This document shows positions 46,472 to 54,506 of a stretch of DNA of 64,000 bases, piece by piece. The notes under the pieces were generated by a model. That model saw nothing but the letters and a program-made list of their open reading frames with translations. It was not told the DNA's origin and ran no database searches. Both the position numbers and the translations under genes were made by a program. Numbering within the stretch: the first letter of the stretch is position 1; the number at the start of each line of letters is the position of its first letter. The stretch lies in the NCBI GenBank assembly GCA_963838155.1, contig CAWIQE010000020.1:5475-69474 (forward strand), in the 5' to 3' direction. Origin of the DNA: Pararhizobium_B sp963838155 (GTDB lineage Bacteria > Pseudomonadota > Alphaproteobacteria > Rhizobiales > Rhizobiaceae).

Positions 46472-47446
46472 CTACGCCTCCTTGCGCACGATGAGCGCGC
46501 GTGCGGCCAGCACGACGATCAGGATCACGCCGTTGGCACCGGTCTGCCAGTCGGGCGGGATATGCATGAAGGTCAGCAGCGGCGACGCGGCGAGCGCCAG
46601 CGTCAGCGCACCGATGACGGCACCGACCGGCGAGACGCGCCCGCCGACGAACTCGCCACCGCCGAGAATGGCGCCGGCAATCGAAAGCAGCGTGTAGCCG
46701 TTGCCGATATTGGCGTCGCCGGACGTGGTTATGCCGATCAGCGCAAGTCCCGAGAAGACGCCGAACAGTCCGGCCAGCGCGAACATCGCCACCTTGGTCC
46801 TGAGCACCGACCATCCGGCACGGCTGATCGCCTGCGGATTGCCGCCCGATCCGCGCAGCACCGCTCCGTAAGAAGTGCGCATAAGCCCGACATGGACGAC
46901 GGCGGCGATGACGATTGCAGCGATGATCGGAAACGGCACGAAAGGCGGCTTGAAGCCCATCAGATCAAGCAGCCAGCCCGGTGCCATCCCGCCCGGTTTC
47001 GGCAGCACCAGGATTGCAAGGCCCTGCCAGACGAAGCTCATGCCCAGCGTGACGACGATGGAGGGCAGGTTGCGCAGGTAGATCAGCGCGCCGAGCCCGG
47101 CATAGACCCCGACCGAGGCGATAAGGATCACGCAGCCGAGCAACGGCGCTTCGTGCAGCCACGTCGCTGCCACGCAGCCGATGAAGCCGACGAAGGTGCC
47201 GATCGACAGGTCGAGTTCGTTGACCGTCAGTATGAACATCTGGCCGATCGTCGCCAGGGCGATCGGAATGGCCAGGTTGAGCATCAGGCTGAAGCCGAAA
47301 TAGCTGATGGCGCGCGGGTTGAGATAGGCAATGGCGATGATGATGAGGCTGATGGACAGCGCCGGCAGCAGGGCGCGCAGCAGGCGGCGCGAATTCGAGA
47401 TCCTGGAACGAATCGGCGAAGCCGCGGCAGCAGGTTGCCCGGCCAT
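46472..47446 (-). CDS. Ribose-type ABC transporter permease (first)
   Basis: A 324-residue RbsC-like permease. ATIGQMFILTVNELDLSIGT and GNGYTLLSIAGAILGGGEFV are the counterparts of the motifs in its partner. ATG 47446 overlaps the ATPase stop by one base, which fixes the start inside a much longer open frame. A basic cytoplasmic N-terminus precedes the first helix. Confidence 0.92.
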   Translation of the reverse strand: MAGQPAAAASPIRSRISNSRRLLRALLPALSISLIIIAIAYLNPRAISYFGFSLMLNLAIPIALATIGQMFILTVNELDLSIGTFVGFIGCVAATWLHEAPLLGCVILIASVGVYAGLGALIYLRNLPSIVVTLGMSFVWQGLAILVLPKPGGMAPGWLLDLMGFKPPFVPFPIIAAIVIAAVVHVGLMRTSYGAVLRGSGGNPQAISRAGWSVLRTKVAMFALAGLFGVFSGLALIGITTSGDANIGNGYTLLSIAGAILGGGEFVGGRVSPVGAVIGALTLALAASPLLTFMHIPPDWQTGANGVILIVVLAARALIVRKEA

Positions 47447-48915
47447 CACGATGCCTCCGCGAAGGATGACTGGATCACGGCTTCTTCGGAAATCTCCGAG
47501 CGCGCCAGTTCGGCGACGATGCGGCCATTGCGGAAGACATAGACCCGGTCGCAGTTTTCCAGCTCGTCGGTTTCCGTCGTGTACCAGATGAAGGTGCGGC
47601 CGGCGCCGGCCTGCTCGCGAATGAGGCCGTAGACTTCGAGCTTGGTGCCGATGTCGACGCCGCGCATCGGGTCGTCCATGAGGATGATCTCGGCGTTCGA
47701 ACTCAAGGCGCGCGCAAACAGCGCCTTCTGCTGGTTGCCGCCGGACAGCGACAGGATGTTGTTGTTGAGATCGGGCGTGCGGATGCCGATCGTCTTTTGC
47801 CATTTCTCGGCCAGTTCGGCTTCGAGGGCAGGGGAGACCAGCCATCCGCGGCGCAATTCCCGGATCGAACGGATGCCGATATTGCGGGCAATCGACCACA
47901 GCGGAAAGATGCCGTCCGTCTGGCGGTCGCCGGCGACGAGCGCTACCGGGCCGGCGACATCGATGCCTGCCTTGCGCTGGGCGGACGCCGAAAAGACATC
48001 GAGCAGAAGCGCCGTCTGCCCGTGGCCGGCAAGTCCGGCAAGGCCGATCACCTCGCCGCGACGGGCGGACAGTCCCTTGTCGTCGCCCCGGCCTTTGGAG
48101 CGGACGCTGACCATTTCGGGGGCTTGGTTTTCCCTTGCGCCCTCATGCGCGACGGCAACCGCCTCCCGAGCGGCGACGCCGCCCATCGCCTTGACCAGCC
48201 CGTCACGGTCGAAGGCGGTCGCGGCGTCGGCGGCGACGACCTTTCCGTCGCGCATGACGAGGATGCGGTCGGAATTCTCGAGGATCTCGCCCAGGAGATG
48301 CGAAATCAGGATGCAGCTCAAGCCGGCGGCGATCGCCTTTCGGACATAGGCCAGAAGCTGGCTCGCGGTGTGCGGGTCGAGCGACGAGGTCGGTTCGTCG
48401 AGGATGACGAGATGCAGCGGCTCCGCCGACACCGTGAAGGCGCGGGCGACCTCCACCATCTGGCGGCGCCCGATCGACAGGTCGCCGACGATGTCCGATG
48501 TGCTGATTCCGTGGCCTGGAAAGATATCGTCCAGCTTCTCCAGAATGAGGCGGCCGGCGCGCCTGCGCCATCCGAGGCCGCTGAGAGAGGGATGACTGAC
48601 GTAGGTATTTTCGGCGACCGTCAGGTTCGGGCAGAGCGAAAGTTCCTGGAAGACGCAGCGGATGCCGAGCCGGTGCGCCGCCTGAACCGAATAGCCCGAT
48701 TGCTCGGTTCCATGGATGACGATCCGGCCGGTGTCGGGAGTGCCGGTGCCGGCCAGCATGTGCATCAGGGTCGACTTGCCGGCCCCGTTGTGACCGACCA
48801 GGCCGACGCACTCGCCGGGCCTGACGACGAAGTCGACCCCGTCGAGGGCACGGACGGCGCCGAAATGCTTTTCGACGCCGTCGAGAGCGACAATGCTCGC
48901 CACGCTATCCGACAT
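47446..48915 (-). CDS. Ribose-type ABC transporter ATPase (two nucleotide-binding domains)
   Basis: A 489-residue RbsA/MglA-type fusion of two ABC domains. The first has Walker A GHNGAGKST, DLSIGRRQMVEVARAF as signature region and VILDEPTSSL. The second has a degenerate P-loop (GLAGHGQT), signature LSGGNQQKALFARAL and ILMDDPMRGVDIG. Degeneracy of the second P-loop is normal in this family, but Asp-Asp replaces Asp-Glu in its Walker B. It lies between the binding-protein and permease genes. Confidence 0.93.
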   Translation of the reverse strand: MSDSVASIVALDGVEKHFGAVRALDGVDFVVRPGECVGLVGHNGAGKSTLMHMLAGTGTPDTGRIVIHGTEQSGYSVQAAHRLGIRCVFQELSLCPNLTVAENTYVSHPSLSGLGWRRRAGRLILEKLDDIFPGHGISTSDIVGDLSIGRRQMVEVARAFTVSAEPLHLVILDEPTSSLDPHTASQLLAYVRKAIAAGLSCILISHLLGEILENSDRILVMRDGKVVAADAATAFDRDGLVKAMGGVAAREAVAVAHEGARENQAPEMVSVRSKGRGDDKGLSARRGEVIGLAGLAGHGQTALLLDVFSASAQRKAGIDVAGPVALVAGDRQTDGIFPLWSIARNIGIRSIRELRRGWLVSPALEAELAEKWQKTIGIRTPDLNNNILSLSGGNQQKALFARALSSNAEIILMDDPMRGVDIGTKLEVYGLIREQAGAGRTFIWYTTETDELENCDRVYVFRNGRIVAELARSEISEEAVIQSSFAEAS

Positions 48916-48960
48916 GGAGGCTCTGCCGTTGCCGTTGGAAGATCACGCGATCGCCACCGA

Positions 48961-49977
48961 TCACTGCTTCTTGTTGGCCTTTATCGCCTGGATCGCATCG
49001 TCCTGCGTGTATTCGTGGCTGGCCACGCCACCCTGGGGGATCGTCTTGAGCGCCGCTTCGAAATTGTCCTGGTTGAAGGCCAGATAGGGCACGGTCAGGT
49101 CGTGCGGAATATCCTTGTTTCCATCGAGGATCTGCTGGGCGATCCAGAAGGCCAGCGTGCACACGCCCGGGGCGATGGAGGCCGACCACGTCTGGTAGCC
49201 GTCCTTCGCCTTCTGCTCCTTCCACCATTGCAGTTCGTCCTGGCGATTGCCCATGATGATGGTGGGTTCCGGCCGGCCGGCGGCTGCGAACGCCTGCGCG
49301 GCGCCGTATCCATCGCCGCCCTGATCGACGACGCCGACGATCTTCGGCAATGACGGCAGCACGCTGGCGACGGCCTTCTGTGCAGTCGTCTGGTCCCAGT
49401 CGCCCTCGACATTGCTGACGATCTTGAAGTCCGGATGCTTCTTCACACCCTCGAGGATTCCGGAATGGATGGCGTCGTCGATCGACGTTCCGGCCAGCCC
49501 CCTGATCTCCAGCAGGTTCCCGCCCTTCGGCTGGAACTTGGCCATGTTGTCGACTTCCTCTTCGCCCATTTTCTTGAAGTCGACGACCACCCGGTAGGCG
49601 CACGGTGCAGTGACGATGCCGTCGAAGGAGACGACGACGATGCCCGCATCGCAGGCCTGTTTGATGGCGCCGTTCAGAGCGTCCGGCGACGCCGCGTCGA
49701 TGACGATGGCGTTATAGCCCTGCAGGATCAGGTTCTGGATCTGCGCGGCCTGGGTGGGAACTTCCTTGTCCGCCGTCGTGAAGACGTCCGCGGCGCCGAT
49801 CTTGTGATCGGCGACGGCCTTCTTCGTCACGAGGTCCCAGCTTTTCAGCATGGCCTGGCGCCAGGAATTGCCGGCGTAGTTGTTGGAGAAGGCGATGCGT
49901 TTTCCGGATGTATCGGCGTGGGCGATGCCGGCCGCGAGAACGGCGGCGAGCGCACCCAGAACGAGCGATCTTTTCAT
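48961..49977 (-). CDS. Ribose-type ABC substrate-binding protein
   Basis: A 338-residue periplasmic binding protein (Peripla_BP_4 type). It has a signal peptide (LVLGALAAVLAAGIAHA), then KRIAFSNNYAGNSWRQAML, the usual ligand-facing opening, and GYNAIVIDAASPDALNGAIK. It is the first gene of the operon; GGGAGGACATCTGA precedes its ATG. A divergent LacI-type regulator shares the 171-base intergenic region. The ligand is probably a sugar or sugar lactone. Confidence 0.93.
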   Translation of the reverse strand: MKRSLVLGALAAVLAAGIAHADTSGKRIAFSNNYAGNSWRQAMLKSWDLVTKKAVADHKIGAADVFTTADKEVPTQAAQIQNLILQGYNAIVIDAASPDALNGAIKQACDAGIVVVSFDGIVTAPCAYRVVVDFKKMGEEEVDNMAKFQPKGGNLLEIRGLAGTSIDDAIHSGILEGVKKHPDFKIVSNVEGDWDQTTAQKAVASVLPSLPKIVGVVDQGGDGYGAAQAFAAAGRPEPTIIMGNRQDELQWWKEQKAKDGYQTWSASIAPGVCTLAFWIAQQILDGNKDIPHDLTVPYLAFNQDNFEAALKTIPQGGVASHEYTQDDAIQAIKANKKQ

Positions 49978-50148
49978 TCAGATGTCCTCCCTTTGAACAT
50001 GCCTGCCTCCCGGGCATGGGCGTGCCGCCCGCAGGCAGAACAGCGACTGGAGCGTTGCATAGCGTTCGAGCCTGGTCAAGATTGCTAATTTCGGCGGTCA
50101 TATTATTATCAGGGCCGGTCTTGCGGGGGCATTCTCGGTGGAAATTTC

Positions 50149-51228
50149 ATGAAGGACGAGTGCGATCCGGAGCAGTCGGGGGCTGCTGAGGAAGAATTGA
50201 AGCCCGGTCACCGGGCGACGATGATGGACGTGGCCCGGGCCGCCGGAGTGTCGCAGTCCAGTGTTTCGCTTGTCCTGAACGGCATGACGGGAGCCCGCAT
50301 TTCGGACGCGACGCGCGAGCGCGTGTTCGCCGCCGCGCGTGAACTCGGCTACTCGCTCCCCTTCATGCGGCGGACCTCTGCGGCCCCGGCAAGAGGCCGG
50401 TGCATCGCCTACATGGCCGATGAGATATCGACGACCGTCTTCCCGGCGGACAATATCGATGGTGCGCGCGACGCGGCCTGGGAATCGGGCTATCTCGTGT
50501 CGACCCACGTGACCCGCTCGAACCCGGATCTCGAAGCGGCGACGATCGAAAGCATCCGGATCAGTCCGAACACGCTCGGCGTCATCTATTCGACGATATT
50601 CACCCGCGAGGTGGAAATCCCCAGGGCGCTGCAGGGCGTTCCGATGGTACTGCTGAACTGCTATTCGCGCGACAAGGCCCACGCAGCCGTTGTCCCGGGC
50701 GAAGTCGTCGGCGGGTTCAACGGCACCAGTTACCTGCTTGCCCACGGACACCGCCGTATCGGCTTCATCAACGGCGAGCCGTGGATGGACGCCAGCGTCG
50801 ACAGGCTGAGCGGCTATCGCCAGGCGCTCGCCGCGTCCGACATTCCCTTCGACCCCGACCTTGTCAGGAACGGCGACTGGCTGCCCGACAGCGGCCGCAC
50901 GCATCTGGCGGATCTGCTGCGACTGCCGCAACCGCCGACCGCCGTCTTCTGCGCCAACGACATGATGGCCGTCGGCGCATTGCAGGCGGCAAGCGACATG
51001 GGAATGTGCGTGCCGCGCGACCTGTCGGTCATCGGCTACGACGACCGCGACGTCGCCGGCTATACGCGCCCGCCGCTGACGACGATCCTGCTGCCGAACT
51101 ACGAGATGGGCCGCAAGGCGGCGGAACTGCTTCTCGACATGGTGGTCCGCGGCAGGAAGCCTTACGCCCGGGTGATCAAGGTCGACGGTCCGCTGATTGA
51201 ACGCCAGTCCGTGGCGCAACCGCGGTAA
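50149..51228 (+). CDS. LacI-family transcription regulator
   Basis: A 359-residue LacI/GalR regulator. The headpiece contains MMDVARAAGVSQSSVSLVLN (residues 24-43) and the hinge helix ARISDATRERVFAAARELGY. The effector domain has PPTAVFCANDMMAVGALQAA and DLSVIGYDDRDVAGYTRPPL. It is divergent from the ABC operon and likely represses it. No convincing palindromic operator stands out between 49978 and 50148, so the binding site is unknown. Confidence 0.93.
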   Translation: MKDECDPEQSGAAEEELKPGHRATMMDVARAAGVSQSSVSLVLNGMTGARISDATRERVFAAARELGYSLPFMRRTSAAPARGRCIAYMADEISTTVFPADNIDGARDAAWESGYLVSTHVTRSNPDLEAATIESIRISPNTLGVIYSTIFTREVEIPRALQGVPMVLLNCYSRDKAHAAVVPGEVVGGFNGTSYLLAHGHRRIGFINGEPWMDASVDRLSGYRQALAASDIPFDPDLVRNGDWLPDSGRTHLADLLRLPQPPTAVFCANDMMAVGALQAASDMGMCVPRDLSVIGYDDRDVAGYTRPPLTTILLPNYEMGRKAAELLLDMVVRGRKPYARVIKVDGPLIERQSVAQPR

Positions 51229-51278
51229 GCTGGTTGCAAAGGCGATGGCGGAATTGTCACATTAACAGGGCAATGATT

Positions 51279-51351
51279 GGTGCTGTCACGTTGTTTGAAG
51301 AAGGGGCGCATGGACCCTCGGCGCCCCTTCTTCAAACAACGTGACAGCACC
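51279..51351. repeat. Two IS6 right ends joined head to head (73 bp)
   Basis: Bases 51279-51326 are the exact reverse complement of 45077-45124, the right end of the IS6 element. Bases 51321-51351 are identical to 45094-45124. The result is an almost perfect palindrome beginning GGTGCTGTCAC and ending GTGACAGCACC. It is what remains after recombination or deletion between two oppositely oriented IS6 copies. Confidence 0.88.
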
Positions 51352-51976
51352 CCTTTTCGGGGTCGAGCCTATGACCGGCGATCGAGATCGACACGCCTCG
51401 ATAGTTCATCAGGTAGAGCGCGAAGATCTCGTTCAGGTCCTGAAAGCCATCTTCGCTCTCGAAGGTCTTGAAATCACGCCGGAGGTCGTCGATTTCGACG
51501 ATGACCCCCGTTGAGCGCCCGGGCGCTGGCGCTTCCTCGGTGATGGTGACGTCGGTGAGATCGGCCTCGAGGAGCCGGACCTCGAACGCCTTACGCCCGG
51601 ACGGATCGTCATAGCAGACCTTCCAGGTGACCGACTGGCCGAGGGCGAACGCCTTGTAGCGGCCGCGCCCTTCCTGGCCGTGGATCATGCGGCGGTTGCG
51701 TTTGGTCTGGCGGACGTGGCGTTTCCAGGAGCCGCCGAGATTGCCGAACAGCGCCCGGGCGTCGCCGCGGGAAAATCCGTCACCATTGTCGTAAACGACG
51801 ATTTTCGACATGCCGCCTGCGAGATCGTTGTGCGCGAACTCAACCGATACCTCGGTGGCGTCGCCATCGAGGCTGTTCCACAGCAACTCCGCAAGTGCAG
51901 GCACCGGCTTCGCCTTGGTCTGTCGCGCGACGAAATCATCTCTTACCGCGACGGATACGTGTTCCTCACCGGCCAT
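51352..51976 (-). pseudogene. GHKL (Hsp90/MutL-type) ATPase, cut by the IS6 remnant
   Basis: About 208 codons of an ATPase with a Bergerat fold. The N-box is AELLWNSLDGDATEV (Glu30, Asn34), motif II is VYDNGDGFSRGDARALFGNL with Asp63, and motif III is GQEGRGRYKAF (Gly100-x2-Gly-x-Gly). The sequence resembles MutL more than Hsp90 around the N-box. The frame enters the IS6 remnant after DPEKG and ends there, so the C-terminal effector region is missing. ATG 51976. It is 60 bases after the HEPN-motif gene on the same strand. Confidence 0.75.
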
Positions 51977-52036
51977 TTACCCTCCCAAGCCCATACGCGA
52001 GCCAGTTTACACGCCGACCACGCCGAGCGACAAAGT

Positions 52037-52990
52037 TCAGTACTCATTGTTGTCATCTTCATATCCGGAATAGTCATCCTCAGGCGCATAATATTCGGCG
52101 GCGTCGTAGACTTGCGTCTTCTTGTAGCGATCGCTCAAGCCAACCACCACGAGACGCGACAGGCCGTTTATCTTGAGCCTGCACGCGACGCATTCGAACC
52201 GGTCTGGCAGAAATTCCTGGGTTTCGGTGATCTCGCCGTCGCTCAGCCGTTGCTGTGGCGCAGAGACCGATTTACCCCAAACGAGTGCCTGGGAGGTGCA
52301 GGCGGGACAATCGACGCGATGGCCGGCATGCCGCGTGGCCCAGACCGCGGCCTTTGTGGTCAGTGTGTTGCGCTCATCGAGAGGCTTGGCGAGCCAGACC
52401 TTTTTGTGGGCATCGACTTCGCCCTTCACCGCCTTCGCGCTGTCGTCGACAGCGGCGGCGATCAATTTCGTCGCTACATTTGCCTCATTCTCCCCGATGA
52501 AATCCTCAAGCGTCGCACCCATCGAGGCGAGAAGAATCTCACAGGTTTGGTAGAAGCGCGGCTGCCACGACGATCCCTTTACCCCGTCGAAGGCAAGCTC
52601 GCCGGAATGAAGCTCCGCGTTGCGGCGGCCCGTGTGTTGGATGCCGAAGCTTTCGTGCTCTTTGGCGAAATCCGGGAGGATGGCAGTGAGCCGCTTGAAG
52701 ACCTCGCTGACGGCGATAGATTTTGGCGCGAACCGCTCCTCCGTGGGCGTGAAACCCAGCGCGTGATACAAGCTCGACCAGCTCTTATCGGTGTCCGCGA
52801 TGAGGGCGGGACTGATATTGGCGAGCGCGGCGCGGGCGAGAAATTCAAGTGCAAGGCTGGACCATAGGGCATGTTCCCAGTCGTCGCTGCCGAATGCGCT
52901 CATATGCTGGATGTAGCGCTCTGCCTTGACATAGAGCGCGTCCGGATCGCACGAGGCCGGCGTCGCGCCGGGTGAAATCGACTTCTTCAA
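52037..52990 (-). CDS. HEPN-motif protein with C-terminal zinc ribbon
   Basis: A 317-residue protein if TTG 52990 is used; the TTG overlaps the oxygenase stop (TTGA), which is typical of coupled genes. An ATG at 52903 is the alternative. The N-terminal half is all-helical (YVKAERYIQHM, WSSLALEFLARAALANISP). It carries RRNAELHSGE with Arg123 and His128, the Rx4H motif of HEPN ribonucleases preceded by the usual helix. Two cysteine pairs, CPAC (228-231) and CVAC (267-270), form a likely zinc ribbon. The C-terminus is acidic and Tyr-rich. Assignment to HEPN is by motif only; an RNase or RNA-binding role is inference. Confidence 0.65.
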   Translation of the reverse strand: MKKSISPGATPASCDPDALYVKAERYIQHMSAFGSDDWEHALWSSLALEFLARAALANISPALIADTDKSWSSLYHALGFTPTEERFAPKSIAVSEVFKRLTAILPDFAKEHESFGIQHTGRRNAELHSGELAFDGVKGSSWQPRFYQTCEILLASMGATLEDFIGENEANVATKLIAAAVDDSAKAVKGEVDAHKKVWLAKPLDERNTLTTKAAVWATRHAGHRVDCPACTSQALVWGKSVSAPQQRLSDGEITETQEFLPDRFECVACRLKINGLSRLVVVGLSDRYKKTQVYDAAEYYAPEDDYSGYEDDNNEY

Positions 52991-53643
52991 TGCAGCGCCT
53001 CCAGATACACGCGCTCGATCGCCCGGCTTTCGCGCCCGGGAAGGATCGGGGAACGGGCATGCAGCATCCGCCAATTGTCGATCAGGAGCGTGTCGTGAGT
53101 TTGGGCCAGCGACATCTCTGTCGGCGTGCATGTCGAAAGCCATTCACGAACACGAAGGTCGGCGACTTCGCCGATCCTGCTCGCCGGTTTCAGGAAGACC
53201 TCGTCCCAGCGAACCCGCACGACATCTTCGACGGGCTCGCAAAGGCGCAGGAGCGAGATGGTTCCGTCACGCGGTCTTCGCGGCTTGAAAATGGCGCGCG
53301 CCAGAATGTCGAGGGTGACGGCGTCGATAAGGTCGTACCCGTCGATCAGCAACGTCGGGATGTCTGAATAGCCGGTGACGCAGCGCAAAAGGAGGTAGCG
53401 CGGTGGCGTGCGCCAGTGGGCGAGATCCGAATGAAAAGGGAAACGATTTAGGCCGAAAATACCACTATAGCTGTTCGGTGCAGCCTCGCTGAGCGGCACG
53501 AGCGTCTGGACGAGTTGATCTTCCCATGGTTCCAGGGGTTTGCCAAAATCCTCCGCTATCTCGATGATGCTGTCGTTCGGCCTATGACTCCTGAAAAATA
53601 TGTAGCCGCTCTTGCGGATCTCGTCTCTGATTTCTAGCGACAT
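52987..53643 (-). CDS. TauD-like Fe(II)/2-oxoglutarate oxygenase
   Basis: A 218-residue double-stranded beta-helix protein. The metal triad fits His71-Ser-Asp73 (RFPFHSDLAHWRTPP) with distal His195 (DNWRMLHARSPI). Arg204 or Arg211 (ESRAIERVYLEAL) would bind 2-oxoglutarate. It is shorter than TauD (about 280) and lacks the usual N-terminal segment. First gene of the three-gene cassette with the HEPN and GHKL proteins. Enzymes of this fold hydroxylate small molecules, proteins or nucleic acids; the target here is unknown. Confidence 0.7.
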   Translation of the reverse strand: MSLEIRDEIRKSGYIFFRSHRPNDSIIEIAEDFGKPLEPWEDQLVQTLVPLSEAAPNSYSGIFGLNRFPFHSDLAHWRTPPRYLLLRCVTGYSDIPTLLIDGYDLIDAVTLDILARAIFKPRRPRDGTISLLRLCEPVEDVVRVRWDEVFLKPASRIGEVADLRVREWLSTCTPTEMSLAQTHDTLLIDNWRMLHARSPILPGRESRAIERVYLEALH

Positions 53644-54070
53644 TCTTGCACGTGGTGTTTGGCGCGACGCACCGCAACCTCCCCTTTGGTCACCCTTTTG
53701 CCGGGAGTGTACAGCGCGTATTCGTGCAGGATCAACGTGCGTAACATGCTGGGGACATTTCCGTCGAAGCGGCAGACAAGAAGTCGGCTGCGGAAGGGCA
53801 GCTTTCTGCTTAGATGCCGTGTAGTCCCGACAGTCCGGTTACGGCCCCGCTGCCGCCGCCAGGACCGCCATGAACGAGCGGCAGCTTCCAGGAAGGCTGC
53901 ACGAGTTGCCCAACGGCAGCTCTGTGGCGTTTCCTGTTAATCTCAAGCCCGCTTCTGCGATCGCGAAGGTTTTGGCCCATCTGCCCGTATGCAATTTCTT
54001 CAAAGGAACGGCGGACCTTGTCATCCGATTCATAAATGGGGCAACCTTGCGGGAGCCGTCCAGAGAGCAC
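53644..54070. other. Stretch without a recognisable gene
   Basis: Short frames exist on both strands, but none has a family signature and a good ribosome site together. It separates the oxygenase cassette from the conjugation genes, and here the trb operon would be expected in intact elements of this type. It presumably contains the cassette's promoter. Confidence 0.4.
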
Positions 54071-54499
54071 TCATTCCTGCACCGCAGCTACGTCCTCGCT
54101 GACCTCCTGTCGCAATTTCGGCCCTTTGGCCAACCGGCGTCCCAGCGTGGAGACGAAAGCGTCATAGCGCTCTCCTGCCTTCGCGCGCGCTGCTTGCGCG
54201 GCTGGCTCCGGCAATGCCGGCGTCGTGGTCAGCCAGAACCGCACGAACACTGCGAGCGTCTCGACGGAGATTCCGAGATCGCGCTCGAGCCGGGTCAAGC
54301 GGCGGTCCAACTGATCGAGCCGCTTGGCGATGACGGCTTCCTGGCGTTCCGCTGCGTCAGGTGAGAGGAAGGATTCGATCGCCGCCTCGGCGACCAGTGA
54401 TCGCGAATGGTCCCGTCGCGCGGCATGTTCGACAAGCTGCTTCATTACCGCAGGTTCGAGATAGACGGAGAGGCGTTGCTTTCGGGGTGTTTTGGTCAT
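54071..54499 (-). CDS. Ribbon-helix-helix (CopG-like) protein of the conjugation module
   Basis: A 142-residue protein. The N-terminus has a RHH fold (RLSVYLEPAVMKQLVEHAAR, RSLVAEAAIESFL). A coiled coil follows (RLDQLDRRLTRLERDLGISV) and then a helical C-terminus. It is next to the coupling-protein gene with only seven bases between them, the place where alphaproteobacterial elements carry a relaxosome or transfer-control DNA-binding protein. The exact role is inferred from position. Confidence 0.8.
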   Translation of the reverse strand: MTKTPRKQRLSVYLEPAVMKQLVEHAARRDHSRSLVAEAAIESFLSPDAAERQEAVIAKRLDQLDRRLTRLERDLGISVETLAVFVRFWLTTTPALPEPAAQAARAKAGERYDAFVSTLGRRLAKGPKLRQEVSEDVAAVQE

Positions 54500-54506
54500 C
54501 GGTGCC

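Noticed and set aside
45272..47542. A 756-codon open frame on the + strand, rich in Asp, Gln and Arg
   Set aside because: It is the exact antisense of two clear RbsC-type permease genes and the tautomerase; the composition is typical of shadow frames in high-GC DNA.
47797..49353. A 518-codon + strand frame
   Set aside because: Antisense of the ABC ATPase and binding-protein genes, which carry intact motifs.
51279..51351. Palindrome read as a bidirectional terminator
   Set aside because: Both arms are identical to the IS6 right end, which explains the symmetry without a terminator.
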